A stretch of 58,530 nt of DNA from a virus. The notes under the pieces are model-generated. The model was not told where the DNA came from, made no database searches, and was given only the letters and a program-made list of their open reading frames with translations. Below, piece after piece: positions 29,177 through 37,464 of the stretch. The DNA lies in IMG/VR virus record IMGVR_UViG_3300035678_000002, positions 1 to 58,530 of that record, one strand, 5' to 3'. A program made the position numbers and the translations under genes. Numbering within the stretch: position 1 is the first letter of the stretch; every line of letters starts with the position of its first letter.

Positions 29177-29559
29177 CCCAGCCCGAGTACGGCACTGCCG
29201 ACCACGCAACGATGATCACCTTCGGGAGGCACCCCGGCGTCCAGACCGCGCTGGCGTGGCTGGCCTTCTCCCACCTGCCCGAGACGCTTCAGAGCCTGTC
29301 CCGCCCGCTCTACGAGGCCGCCATCGGCCTGATCCGCCGCATCCCGAACGACTCGGCCGAGTTGACCACCGCGCTGAACACGCTCGTCGAGGCCAAGGAC
29401 TGGTTCGTGCGCGCGGGCATCCGCAACGACCGGGGCAGGCCCGGCCCGGTGGCACGCCCGGCCACCGTCGTCGACCCGCCCGCAGTGCCCCAGGTGCGGA
29501 CCACCCGGGATCTCCCGACGTTCGGACCGCGCTCGGTCCCGGATCGGCCCCAGGCATGA
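29173..29559 (+). CDS. Acb2-like helical fold protein (unknown)
   Basis: 128 residues, ATG 29173 overlapping the HNH stop (ATGA). The helical core (HLPETLQSLSRPLYEAAIGL, ELTTALNTLVEAKDWFVRA) recalls the Acb2-type cyclic-nucleotide sponge proteins, in which LP-x2-L, FVRA-type motifs recur. That is a visual resemblance only. The C-terminal third is Pro/Arg-rich. If correct it would sequester immune cyclic nucleotides. Confidence 0.45.
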   Translation: MTQPEYGTADHATMITFGRHPGVQTALAWLAFSHLPETLQSLSRPLYEAAIGLIRRIPNDSAELTTALNTLVEAKDWFVRAGIRNDRGRPGPVARPATVVDPPAVPQVRTTRDLPTFGPRSVPDRPQA

Positions 29560-30116
29560 ACGTCGACATCACCGGCCACGACGAGCACACGCTGACCGGC
29601 GCCCGCGAGGCCGTCGACAGGGCCATCCAGGAGGGTGGCGACGCGACCGTCGTCATCAGCGAACTCCAGAACGCGGGCATCCTGCTGCGGGAGCGCACTG
29701 AGGACATCGAGGGCGTCTCCGACGGCTACCACACGTTCGGGGAGCTGTACGACCACCGGCGGGCGCTCACGGCGGCACTGGCGGCCGAGCGCGCGGACAT
29801 CTCCTGGCGCTCCAAGGCGCACCACCCCGACGACAGCCCCATGTTCGAGGGCGGCTACTTCATCATGGGGATCGACACGCCCCACGGCACGATCACCTAT
29901 CACTACAAGCTGACCCACTGGGACGACTTCGATGCGGTACCCGAGTGGCCGCACGCGCCCAAGTGGGACGGCGCTACTCCGGGCGACACCGTGACCCGGC
30001 TCCTGGCCTGGGCACGCGGAGGCGAAGAGGTGCCGGTGCAGATGACCGCGACGACCCGGGTCATCACGCAGATCGGCGACGACCCGGGTCGTACGCGGAC
30101 TGACGTCTGGTCGTGA
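29556..30116 (+). CDS. Conserved phage protein of unknown function
   Basis: 186 residues, ATG 29556 overlapping the previous stop (ATGA). The middle contains SDGYHTFGELYDHRRALTAAL and SPMFEGGYFIMGIDTPHG, then ITYHYKLTHWD, and WDGATPGDTVTRLLAWA. This pattern (YHTFxELYxHR, ITYHxxxxxWD, DGxTxxDVxxRL) is widespread in phages with no known activity. Last gene of the rightward block; its stop is 1 nt from the convergent leftward gene with no terminator between. Confidence 0.7.
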   Translation: MNVDITGHDEHTLTGAREAVDRAIQEGGDATVVISELQNAGILLRERTEDIEGVSDGYHTFGELYDHRRALTAALAAERADISWRSKAHHPDDSPMFEGGYFIMGIDTPHGTITYHYKLTHWDDFDAVPEWPHAPKWDGATPGDTVTRLLAWARGGEEVPVQMTATTRVITQIGDDPGRTRTDVWS

Positions 30117-30117
30117 G

Positions 30118-30471
30118 CTACGGCCCGAGCAGCGAATACGGGGCGACCTTGAGCTGCGCAGAGTCGACGTTCCAGAGCAGCTGCGAGCCGTAGAACTGGA
30201 TCGGGAACGGGCCGACAAGCTGGGTACCGGAGGCTGTCGTCGGGATCGTGTACGAGCGCGGTCCCGTCGCCAGCCCATCCACCCCGGACACCACCTGCAC
30301 GGACAGGACGTGCGTCGCGGCCCCGTCGGAGTTGAGCACGGCCAGCATGGTCGCCCCGTCGTTCGAGCTGACGTTACCGTTGGTCACGTCCCCGGCCACC
30401 GAGGGCGCCGGGAAGGCCGTCAGCGCGTTGCGGCTCACGCTGGTCACGTTCGTCGGGGTACGCCCGGCCAT
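30118..30471 (-). CDS. Probable minor virion protein
   Basis: 117 residues, ATG 30471 behind GAGGGGCG. Beta-strand-rich with Thr/Ser/Val/Gly composition (VSVQVVSGVDG, SYTIPTTASGTQLVGPFP), like small phage decoration or tail-tip proteins. No family recognised. Last gene of the leftward late region. Confidence 0.5.
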   Translation of the reverse strand: MAGRTPTNVTSVSRNALTAFPAPSVAGDVTNGNVSSNDGATMLAVLNSDGAATHVLSVQVVSGVDGLATGPRSYTIPTTASGTQLVGPFPIQFYGSQLLWNVDSAQLKVAPYSLLGP

Positions 30472-30515
30472 CGCCCCTCGTTTCAGGTAGTCCCTGCTGC
30501 GGGTACCAGTCTGGC

Positions 30516-30680
30516 ATGTTTGCTCTGATCGCAGCGATCATCTGGTTCCTGGCCGCCTTCGGCGTGCATCTCGGCGACATCGACCTGCTGCTGCTCGGGC
30601 TGGCCTTCCTCGGCCTGTACTTCGCCTTCGGCACGGTGCTGCCGCTGGCACCCGCAACGTGGCGCCAGCGGCAGCCCTGA
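30516..30680 (+). CDS. Small membrane protein
   Basis: 54 residues from ATG 30516, plus strand inside the leftward lysis region. Two hydrophobic spans (LIAAIIWFLAAFGVHLG and DLLLLGLAFLGLYFAFG) and a basic end (RQRQP). Weak ribosome site. Many actinophages carry such two-span peptides near lysis genes. Confidence 0.5.
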   Translation: MFALIAAIIWFLAAFGVHLGDIDLLLLGLAFLGLYFAFGTVLPLAPATWRQRQP

Positions 30681-30685
30681 CCCGC

Positions 30686-30943
30686 TCAGGTGGCCGGAGA
30701 GTCCCGTTCGGCGATGGCCTGGCGCAGATAGCACGCCAGGTCCAGCGCCTCCTCATACGCGTCTCGCAGGGCGTCCCGGCCGTTATGCGGCTGGAGCGCC
30801 GTCCCGTACCGCTGGATGCCGACCTGGAGGCGGACCGTCAGGTCGTCGATGACCATGCCCTGCACCGACGGTGCGTCATTCGGCGTCGGCATCGGCTGCT
30901 CGGCGTACGCCAGCACCACATCGGCCAACTCCGACCCGGTCAC
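30686..30943 (-). CDS. MazG-like nucleotide pyrophosphohydrolase fold
   Basis: 85 residues from GTG 30943 (GTGA overlap). The end (ALRDAYEEALDLACYLRQAI) carries the ExxD-type helix of MazG-like all-alpha NTP pyrophosphatases, and LQPHNGRD precedes it as in phage homologues. It lacks the first ExxE half seen in full-length MazG, so activity is uncertain. Confidence 0.6.
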   Translation of the reverse strand: MTGSELADVVLAYAEQPMPTPNDAPSVQGMVIDDLTVRLQVGIQRYGTALQPHNGRDALRDAYEEALDLACYLRQAIAERDSPAT

Positions 30944-31191
30944 CTCGGCGGCGGGACGAGCTTGGCCGGGACGAGCGGGCGCCCCAGGTTGTCCTTCGGG
31001 TTCGCCACCGGCGTCACGTGCTGCCGGGCGTACGCGGTCAGCACCACCTGGAGAACACCGGCCGCGACATCCACCCAGTGGGCCGCCGTGCCGGTAAGCA
31101 CCCCACTGGCCTGCAACACCACCAGCACCGCGAGGACCGTGGTGGCCCACACGACCAGGGTGGCGAGCGGCGCCTTCCGAAAGGGGTTCAC
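30940..31191 (-). CDS. Holin-like membrane protein
   Basis: 83 residues from GTG 31191, overlapping the endolysin stop. Two hydrophobic spans (LATLVVWATTVLAVLVVLQ and AAGVLQVVLTAYA) separated by a short loop, and a soluble C-terminal tail with DNLGRPLVP. Position directly after the endolysin supports a holin or lysis accessory role. Confidence 0.6.
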   Translation of the reverse strand: MNPFRKAPLATLVVWATTVLAVLVVLQASGVLTGTAAHWVDVAAGVLQVVLTAYARQHVTPVANPKDNLGRPLVPAKLVPPPR

Positions 31192-32063
31192 CCCTGCCAC
31201 CTCACACCCATCTGCGCCCAGGTCTTCGCGTCGACCTGCCCGGTGACCTTGATCCCGCGCATGCCCTGGTACCAGCGCACCCCGGCCTCCGTCTTGGGGC
31301 CGAACACCCCGTCGGCGGCACCAGCGTGCTTCGCGCCGATGAAGCGCTGCACGAACGTCACGTCCGGGCCACTCATGTCCGGGTTGGCGGACTTCAGTAC
31401 GCGGGTGCCGGGGGCGTGGGTGGCGGGCTTGACCGGCGGCTTCGGCGCGGGAGGCTTCGGCGCCGGGCACGGGTTGAAGGCGGGGGCGCTGTTCTGCGCG
31501 GCCAGGTCGTAGCCGGTGCAGGTCGCGCCGTTGCCGTGCGAGCCGCCGTGCTTGCCGGAGATGTGCACGTGGTCGGTGTGCGGGTTGGAGCCGGTGTACT
31601 TGCGGGCCGCCCAGCCGACCGTGACCGACCAGATGACCCGGTTGTGGATCACATACTGGAGGTCGCCGTGGTGGGCCAGGCTCTCGTTCACGATGGCCTG
31701 CGCGCGGGCGCCGGTCACCATCGGGTCGATGGCGTGCACCACGCCGGAGGCGTCCTTGTTGTGGTCGGAGCAGGTGCCCTGGTGCGCCGCGTCGGCGATC
31801 CAGCCGACGACGACGCCGTTGCCCCAGCAGGCCCAGATCTTCTGCCGCCGCACGGCGAGGTTGTGCGCCAGCGTCGCGGCGACCTCCATCGGGATGGCGA
31901 AGAGGCTCGGGTCGAACGTCTCGGCCACGTCCGGGTAGTCGCCGAACGGGTCGTGGTCGGGGGCGTCCGGGCTGATGTACTGCTCGTACTCGGCGCCGCC
32001 CTGGTCCGTGGTCGGGCCGGTGAAGTCGGCCAGAGTGATGGTCGTGTCTTCGTCAGGCTGCAT
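31188..32063 (-). CDS. Endolysin: LAS-type peptidase plus peptidoglycan-binding domain
   Basis: 291 residues from ATG 32063. The peptidase shows zinc ligands of the D-Ala-D-Ala carboxypeptidase/VanY group: SDHN (His), HAIDP (Asp) and TDHVH (HxH). A Pro/Lys linker (PKPPAPKPPVKP) leads to a C-terminal peptidoglycan-binding domain with DVTFVQRFIG and GVFGPKTEAGVRWYQ. It would cut the peptide cross-links of the host wall at the end of infection. Flanked by membrane proteins, as in a lysis cassette. Confidence 0.88.
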   Translation of the reverse strand: MQPDEDTTITLADFTGPTTDQGGAEYEQYISPDAPDHDPFGDYPDVAETFDPSLFAIPMEVAATLAHNLAVRRQKIWACWGNGVVVGWIADAAHQGTCSDHNKDASGVVHAIDPMVTGARAQAIVNESLAHHGDLQYVIHNRVIWSVTVGWAARKYTGSNPHTDHVHISGKHGGSHGNGATCTGYDLAAQNSAPAFNPCPAPKPPAPKPPVKPATHAPGTRVLKSANPDMSGPDVTFVQRFIGAKHAGAADGVFGPKTEAGVRWYQGMRGIKVTGQVDAKTWAQMGVRWQG

Positions 32064-32415
32064 ACGTCTCCTCCTCGCCAGCCGGTTGGCTGTCTGCCTT
32101 ACGGTACGCCCCGGCCTGCCGGTGGCGGCGGAGCAGCTGAAGATCGAAAATGATCCAGGCCCGCCACGCCAGGACCAGCGGCATCCCCACGGTCAGCGAG
32201 CCCGCCCGCAGCCAGGCGAACCAGTCGGCCTCGCCGAACAGGACGCGCACCACGGCCAGGTCGAGCACCCACGTGAGCACCAGCATGTACCAGAAGACGT
32301 GCCAGCCGCCCCGGGAACGCCAGAAGCGGGCCAGGGCGGTGAAGCCGATGAAGCCAGCGGTGGAGAAGGCCGCCGAGATGAAGACGCCTATGGTGCCGAG
32401 CAGTTCCGGGGTCAC
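32053..32415 (-). CDS. Membrane protein, holin candidate
   Basis: 120 residues, GTG 32415 overlapping the previous stop. Three to four hydrophobic segments (GTIGVFISAAFSTAGFIGF, VFWYMLVLTWVLDLAVV, GSLTVGMPLVLAW) followed by a basic-acidic tail. Typical of multi-span membrane proteins in lysis cassettes. Overlaps the endolysin start by 11 nt. Element copy 10 lies in antisense. Confidence 0.55.
   Translation of the reverse strand: MTPELLGTIGVFISAAFSTAGFIGFTALARFWRSRGGWHVFWYMLVLTWVLDLAVVRVLFGEADWFAWLRAGSLTVGMPLVLAWRAWIIFDLQLLRRHRQAGAYRKADSQPAGEEETYAA
32142..32155 (+). repeat. Dispersed 14-bp element, copy 10
   Basis: GATCGAAAATGATC, both GATC boxes intact, antisense inside the holin-candidate gene. 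Confidence 0.7.
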
Positions 32416-32627
32416 TCGCCGCCTCCGCCTCGCAAGACCGCATCAATCAGTGGGCCGAGATGATTCTCCGTCCGCAACTTTTGCAGGGAGGCCGCCACGG
32501 CGTCGACGCGTGGGGCGATCCTCTCTACTTTCCGCTGCTGCTCCTCGGCTTGGTCGCGCAGCCGTTCGGCCTGGCGCACCGCCTCCTGGGCCTGCTCCAG
32601 CTCCTTGCGCCACCGCCACCACGTCAC
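32412..32627 (-). CDS. Small coiled-coil protein
   Basis: 71 residues, GTG 32627 overlapping the preceding stop. WWRWRKELEQAQEAV then QAERLRDQAEEQQRKV forms a clear coiled coil with an N-terminal Trp patch suited to membrane contact. Acts perhaps with the two membrane proteins around it; function unknown. Confidence 0.6.
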   Translation of the reverse strand: MTWWRWRKELEQAQEAVRQAERLRDQAEEQQRKVERIAPRVDAVAASLQKLRTENHLGPLIDAVLRGGGGE

Positions 32628-32938
32628 GAGGTACCACCTCGGCCTCTAGTGTCCCCCCGGCCCACTCGCTGGTGCAGGGCATTGAGGACTTTGTCCTGGT
32701 TCTCTGCGAGCACCATCAGTTTCCCCACCGAGTCCACGAGCGATTCGACGCTCTTAGTATTCGCCGCCACTCCGGCTTCGGCGATCTCGGCCCGCTTTTC
32801 GGCACCCTCTCGCAGCAAATCGGCCACTCGGCTAGAGAGGATCTTTCCCCTGAGCAGGGAATAGAACACCGTGAGTAGCGCCGTAACCAGGACTCCGATC
32901 AGATACCAGGGCAAATTCTGCGCGTTCACCAAGGTCAT
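32624..32938 (-). CDS. Membrane-anchored coiled-coil protein
   Basis: 104 residues, ATG 32938 after GGGAGAACGGGG. One N-terminal span (WYLIGVLVTALLTVFYSLL), then a long helix (RVADLLREGAEKRAEIAEAG, VESLVDSVGKLM), resembling phage membrane proteins with holin or spanin-like roles. First gene of the lysis cassette. The 54-bp leader holds a short CCTTT/AAAGG hairpin. Confidence 0.6.
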   Translation of the reverse strand: MTLVNAQNLPWYLIGVLVTALLTVFYSLLRGKILSSRVADLLREGAEKRAEIAEAGVAANTKSVESLVDSVGKLMVLAENQDKVLNALHQRVGRGDTRGRGGTS

Positions 32939-32992
32939 GTTGCCCCGTTCTCCCTATCCTGATGGATCATCCTTTCATAAAGGTCTGATGAA

Positions 32993-33619
32993 TCAGGAGA
33001 CGGTGGGCAGGGCAACCATCATCAGGCTCAGCGTCGGCGGGATCGCGTTGTCCGTGTTGAACGGCCCGGCCGGGGTGCCCGTCCAGAACATCTTCAGCTC
33101 CAGGAAGTCGCCCGCCGCCAGCTTCCACATCGAGATCATCGACGACCACTGCTGTCCGGTCACCGTGCTTACCGGACCGTACTTCCCCCCCTGCACGCCG
33201 GTGCCGCCGGTCGCTCCGTTCAAGGCGACCGTGACCTGAAAGGCGCCGCTCGCGCCCAGCGCACTGCCGAAGTTGATGCCCCCCATACCGCAGGCCAGCA
33301 CCACGCACGCGGAGGGCGCTGTCAGCCGGGTCGGACTCCCCGCATTCCACCAGGCCCCATTCGCCAGCGGGCTGTTCGCCCCGTTGTTCAGCGCAACCGT
33401 GTCGAAGGTGATAGCGGTCAGGGCGGATTTTGTCAGGGACTGCACGGCGGCGCGAGACACCGCCACCGAGGCGAACTTCGAGAAATTGGCAGCCAGCGTC
33501 GCGGTCTTCACCAGCGCCGAATCGACATCCTGCGCCATCGACTGCACGTCGGCGGCGGAGACGACGTCATCCGTCCACGGATAGCGCAGCCGCAGGTAAG
33601 GCGTCTTACGCATGGTCAT
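32993..33619 (-). CDS. Probable minor tail or fibre protein
   Basis: 208 residues, ATG 33619. Begins with a helical adaptor (PYLRLRYPWTDDVVSAADVQ, MAQDVDSALVKTATLAANFSK), the kind of N-terminus used to attach fibre-type proteins, then beta-rich sequence (GQQWSSMISMWKLAAGD, LELKMFWTG). Follows another tail protein without a gap. Receptor binding is plausible. Confidence 0.6.
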   Translation of the reverse strand: MTMRKTPYLRLRYPWTDDVVSAADVQSMAQDVDSALVKTATLAANFSKFASVAVSRAAVQSLTKSALTAITFDTVALNNGANSPLANGAWWNAGSPTRLTAPSACVVLACGMGGINFGSALGASGAFQVTVALNGATGGTGVQGGKYGPVSTVTGQQWSSMISMWKLAAGDFLELKMFWTGTPAGPFNTDNAIPPTLSLMMVALPTVS

Positions 33620-33620
33620 G

Positions 33621-34217
33621 TCAGGTCACCGGCCCCAGATACATCCCCCAGAAACGCGAGCCCAGCTGGACCGCCTTCTGAGTGCTTCCGTTGAGGATGA
33701 GCGTGCAACTGGCCGAGCCCTGATAGATGGGCGCCATGGCGAAGAAGTTGATCCACTCACCATTGGTGTTCGTGTCGTCGTTGCGCTGGTAGAAGTTCGA
33801 CGAGGAGACGACGGTCGTCACCGGGTCGGTCGTATTGACGGCGATCTGCCCCATGTTCATATCCCCGACGACCGGCACACCCGAGACGATGTTGACCAGG
33901 ATCGTCGTCCCGAACAGCCACCACGAGGGCTGCTGCGCGAGAGGCTGACTCCACACCGACGAGCCGACGGCCAGGCCCCCCGTGTTGTCCCATTCGATGG
34001 CACCGACCGACAGGTTCTGCGAGCCCGCGAGGAACCCGCTCCCGGTGACCGTCTGCCGCCCGATGAACGACGGGCGGCCCATGAACGCCCGGAACGGTGC
34101 CTGCTCGGCGCGGATATCCGCGTCGATCGACGTGGCGAGGCGGAAGGCGTCCTGCACGTCCGCGAAGTCGGGCGTGAGCGGATAGGGGTAACCCTCGACC
34201 GGGGTGTTTGCGCTCAT
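33621..34217 (-). CDS. Probable minor tail protein
   Basis: 198 residues, ATG 34217 overlapping the upstream stop (ATGA). Short helical lead (YPLTPDFADVQDAFRLATSIDAD split by a turn) followed by jelly-roll-like strands with VTGSGFLAGSQNL and SCTLILNGSTQ. Shares the lead plus beta layout of its neighbour, so both may be fibre or tip components. Confidence 0.6.
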   Translation of the reverse strand: MSANTPVEGYPYPLTPDFADVQDAFRLATSIDADIRAEQAPFRAFMGRPSFIGRQTVTGSGFLAGSQNLSVGAIEWDNTGGLAVGSSVWSQPLAQQPSWWLFGTTILVNIVSGVPVVGDMNMGQIAVNTTDPVTTVVSSSNFYQRNDDTNTNGEWINFFAMAPIYQGSASCTLILNGSTQKAVQLGSRFWGMYLGPVT

Positions 34218-35446
34218 GCGAAATAGTCCGAGACCTTGATGGCGGACATGGCCATGTATTTGATGGTATACGTCGTCGCCAGGTTGTTCGGGGAGAACGT
34301 AAAAGCGAACTGAATCGGCGTCGTCGGGTCGGTGGAATAGGTAAGTGCGGTTCCGTGCCCGGTTCCGCCGACGCCCTGATCGTTGGACTGCGACGGATTG
34401 GACCGCATGTTGAATGCGATCTGCCCGACGGTCGGCCCGCCGAAGAAGAACACCGAGAAGTAGTTACTCGCCGCCTCCACAAGCTGGATCTCGAAGGCGA
34501 GCAGCCAAATTCCGACCGGCAGGTAAAGCGACCTGGTGTCGTACCCGAGATTGGTATTCGTGCCGATGTTGAACTCGGTCGCATTGAACACGAGGTGGCC
34601 GAACGTGGCCGTATTGATGGTCACGTTGCTGTTGCTGACGCGCACGCGCGGGAACAGCCCGGCGAGCGAGGTCAGCGGGTCGATCGTCGCCATAGCAGCG
34701 TCGGCCCCGGCCGCCAGCGACTGGAGGGCGGTCTGCTTCGGGAACGTCACGGCCGGGTCGGCGCACATCGGGTCCGCCGAGGCGGGCATCGGCAGGCTGT
34801 ACGAGCGGACCGCGACGCTGCGGTACTTGGTGGTGATCGTCCCCAGCACCGTCGACTCGTCGCGGCCTGCGATCCCGACCGATGTGCCCGAGGTGTAGTC
34901 GGTGAGCCCCGCGTCGAAGACGGTCGCCATCCAGCCGCCCGGCTCCAGCGCGCCGACCGCCCACAGCTTCAACGACATGACGTTCGTCTGGAGCGGGCGG
35001 CTCCAGAAGATCTGACACCGCAGGTTGTAGAAGGTGTTCGCGACGTACGTCAGCCCGGTCACCAGGGTCGTCGAGACGGTGGTGAGCGCCCCGGCGATGC
35101 GCTTGGAGAAGCGCAGCGAGACTGCGCCGCCGGTCGCGACCATCATGCTGGCGAGGTAGTAGTTGGAGGTGTCGGCCAGCTTCGCGACGAAACCGGCGGT
35201 GGCCAGGTTGGTGGCCGGGATCGCCGAGATCGCCACCTGCGCGGTGATGTCGACGTCCTGCGTCCGAAGGTCGACCCAGCCGAGGTTGTCCCCGGCGGCG
35301 GCGATCGCGATGCTGGCCGTGTTCGGCGCCACGTTGTACTGCGGCGCAGTGCCCCCGGCCAGCGTGTACACCTGCCCCGAGGTGGCGGCGCCGAAGCCGT
35401 TGGAGACGGTCCGGTTGAACGTGTCGCTATAGCCGGTGGTGGCCAC
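34214..35446 (-). CDS. Minor tail protein / fibre-like
   Basis: 410 residues from GTG 35446. The first half (YSDTFNRTVSNGFG, GWVDLRTQDVDITAQVAI, IYYLASM-type strands) resembles a lectin/laminin-G type carbohydrate-binding sandwich, commonly at actinophage tail tips. The second half is another beta domain with WLLAFEIQLVEAASN. Probably binds the host surface. Confidence 0.65.
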   Translation of the reverse strand: MATTGYSDTFNRTVSNGFGAATSGQVYTLAGGTAPQYNVAPNTASIAIAAAGDNLGWVDLRTQDVDITAQVAISAIPATNLATAGFVAKLADTSNYYLASMMVATGGAVSLRFSKRIAGALTTVSTTLVTGLTYVANTFYNLRCQIFWSRPLQTNVMSLKLWAVGALEPGGWMATVFDAGLTDYTSGTSVGIAGRDESTVLGTITTKYRSVAVRSYSLPMPASADPMCADPAVTFPKQTALQSLAAGADAAMATIDPLTSLAGLFPRVRVSNSNVTINTATFGHLVFNATEFNIGTNTNLGYDTRSLYLPVGIWLLAFEIQLVEAASNYFSVFFFGGPTVGQIAFNMRSNPSQSNDQGVGGTGHGTALTYSTDPTTPIQFAFTFSPNNLATTYTIKYMAMSAIKVSDYFA

Positions 35447-35488
35447 ATCCGCCCCCTAACTCAGTCGCTGGGTCGAGCCGGTAGACGT

Positions 35489-35743
35489 CTACGCCTTGAC
35501 GATGAACTGCTCAGCCCACACGGCGGCCGAGATGACTTCGGCGGACGCGAGGTCGAGACGAGCACCGACGGCGAGGACTGAGTTGCCGAAGAACGGGTCG
35601 AGCAGGATGGTGAGCACTCCATCCGCTTCGCTCACGATCGACGCCGAGGAGTACTGGCCCTGCACCGCGCTGAGGATATCGGCGCTGTTCGTGCCGTCGT
35701 ACAGGTAGTACGGCCTTGCCCGAACTGCGTATTCGATTGCCAT
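35489..35743 (-). CDS. Small tail-associated protein
   Basis: 84 residues, ATG 35743 behind AAGGAGACAAA. Strands (YAVRARPYYLYDGTN, GVLTILLDPFFGNSVLAVGA) and a WAEQFIV end. Common as a short gene between minor tail proteins; function unknown. Confidence 0.6.
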   Translation of the reverse strand: MAIEYAVRARPYYLYDGTNSADILSAVQGQYSSASIVSEADGVLTILLDPFFGNSVLAVGARLDLASAEVISAAVWAEQFIVKA

Positions 35744-35752
35744 TTTGTCTCC

Positions 35753-36325
35753 TTAAGCCAGCAGGGGATCGAGTGGATACATGCAGCAGAACTGGAGGAT
35801 CGTCGGCGCAGTAACGGTCGGAGGGTCGAAGAGCGTGAATGCCCCCGCCTGGCTGACAACGAGCCGCACGTTCGTCGCGTTAATCGATCCGGGCAGGATC
35901 GCCTCTGCGGACGGCCCGGGGAGACTACCGGCGGGGAGAATCCCCGCAGGCCCCGTGACGGCGGCGTTGGATAGCTCCCCGGTCAGCTGCACGCTGTCGC
36001 CGACGATCCGGTACTGCCCGATCGGGGCGATGGTGCCGCCCCGGTCCGTCCAGGAGTTGAGGTAGCCGAGGCTGCTCATCGGCTGCCAACGGTTCAGCGC
36101 CGAGAGGGCGCCGAGGATCAGCCAGGACGAGTCCTGCCGAAACACGGCCACCGTGTCGCCCACGATCGGCACGTACGAGGTGACCACCCCGACCCCGGCC
36201 GAGAACTGGCCGCCGGACACGGAGATGGTGATCGCGGTGGCGGACACTGCGGTGATGGTGGCGGTGCGCATCCCGTTGGGGATCCCGGCCGTCTTCTGCG
36301 TCTGGTGGGCCAGCTTGGTTGTCAC
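35753..36325 (-). CDS. Minor tail protein
   Basis: 190 residues from GTG 36325 (GTGA overlap). N-terminal beta segment (RTATITAVSATAITISVSGG) with a VPIVGDTVAVFRQDSSWLILG motif, an OB-like start used in baseplate/tip proteins, followed by a second beta domain (YRIVGDSVQLTGEL). Ends with a Cys pair. Co-translated with the gene upstream. Confidence 0.65.
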   Translation of the reverse strand: MTTKLAHQTQKTAGIPNGMRTATITAVSATAITISVSGGQFSAGVGVVTSYVPIVGDTVAVFRQDSSWLILGALSALNRWQPMSSLGYLNSWTDRGGTIAPIGQYRIVGDSVQLTGELSNAAVTGPAGILPAGSLPGPSAEAILPGSINATNVRLVVSQAGAFTLFDPPTVTAPTILQFCCMYPLDPLLA

Positions 36326-37464
36326 GAGGTCACCGGGGCGTACGCGCGCAGGCTCAAGGGCATGTCTCCGGTCTCGCGCAGCGGCAGGGTGAACCCGACG
36401 ATCACCTGCGTGCTGGAGGCACCCTCGGCGTTCATGGCGATGAGGTCGCCCAGCTGAAGCGACGCGTCGGGGACGATCGACACCGGATCCCAGACCTGGG
36501 TGATGGCGGTCGCCGCCTTCAGCGTGCTCTGGGCGGCGGCCAGGCACTGCGACTGGGTCAGCGCCGACTGGTTCTGGATCAGCAGCGGCTTGCGGCCGAA
36601 GTTGCCCAGGTAGTTGGTGGGGCTCCCGGCCGCCACGTCACGCACGATGGCGTACACCGGCGCCGAGCCGTCCTGGCGTTCCGAGGCGAAGACCACCGAG
36701 TTGTAGACGCCGGTCCGGGACACGGTGATCGTCCAGTCGGCGATGGCGTTGTTCACCCCGGGCGCCGCGTTGGTGCCGTCGGACATGGTGAGCTGCGCGA
36801 CCTGGCCCGGCTTCGTCCACGGCACGAACCGCTGCACGAACGACCCGTCGGCGAGGGGGTACCACAGCATGGCGACGGTGGCGCTCATGTCGTCCAGGGC
36901 CTGCGCCCGGTCGGACTGCCACGCCAGCGGGGGGATCTTCACACCGGTCAGGTCGCAGGTGCCGAACACGGCGTCGCCCAGCGCGTCCTGCACGAGGCGC
37001 CGGAACTCGGTGCTGATCGTGTTGGCGGGGATCGACGACTGCGGCGTCTCGAACAGCGCGTCCACCACGTCGGCGGCGAGGTCGCTGCCGGTCAGGCTGA
37101 CCTGCCCGGCGCGGGTCATCTGGACCTGCTCGATGCGCCCATAGAACACCGGGAAGGAAACTATCGAGCCATCCCCGTACGTGATGCCCCGGGAGACGCG
37201 CAGCCGGTTCCCGAACGGGGTCAGCAGCCCGCCCGTGTCGACGCTGCCGTTGCTCTTGAGCGGGAACCAGGACCGGTCCAGCGACAGGGTCAGAACGCGC
37301 GCCACGCGGCTGTTGAGGGTGGCGCGCACGCTGCCGTCAACAAATGGCAGGTCGGCTTGCAGCACGTTGCCCTGCCGGTCCAGCACGTCGATCCGGTTGT
37401 AGGCGGTGTGCGGGCGCGTCAGCGCGTCCCGGTATTGCGCGTCGAGACCTCCAGCCCAGACCAT
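36322..37464 (-). CDS. Minor tail protein, DUF5047-like
   Basis: 380 residues, ATG 37464 overlapping the preceding TGA. The N-terminal 45 residues (AQYRDALTRPHTAYNRIDVLD, then GSVRATLNSRVARVLTLSLDRSW) match the DUF5047 family of actinophage tail proteins. The C-terminal half has LGDLIAMN, suggesting a hub/baseplate fold. It lies after the tape measure and distal tail genes, the expected place for a tail hub. Confidence 0.75.
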   Translation of the reverse strand: MVWAGGLDAQYRDALTRPHTAYNRIDVLDRQGNVLQADLPFVDGSVRATLNSRVARVLTLSLDRSWFPLKSNGSVDTGGLLTPFGNRLRVSRGITYGDGSIVSFPVFYGRIEQVQMTRAGQVSLTGSDLAADVVDALFETPQSSIPANTISTEFRRLVQDALGDAVFGTCDLTGVKIPPLAWQSDRAQALDDMSATVAMLWYPLADGSFVQRFVPWTKPGQVAQLTMSDGTNAAPGVNNAIADWTITVSRTGVYNSVVFASERQDGSAPVYAIVRDVAAGSPTNYLGNFGRKPLLIQNQSALTQSQCLAAAQSTLKAATAITQVWDPVSIVPDASLQLGDLIAMNAEGASSTQVIVGFTLPLRETGDMPLSLRAYAPVTS

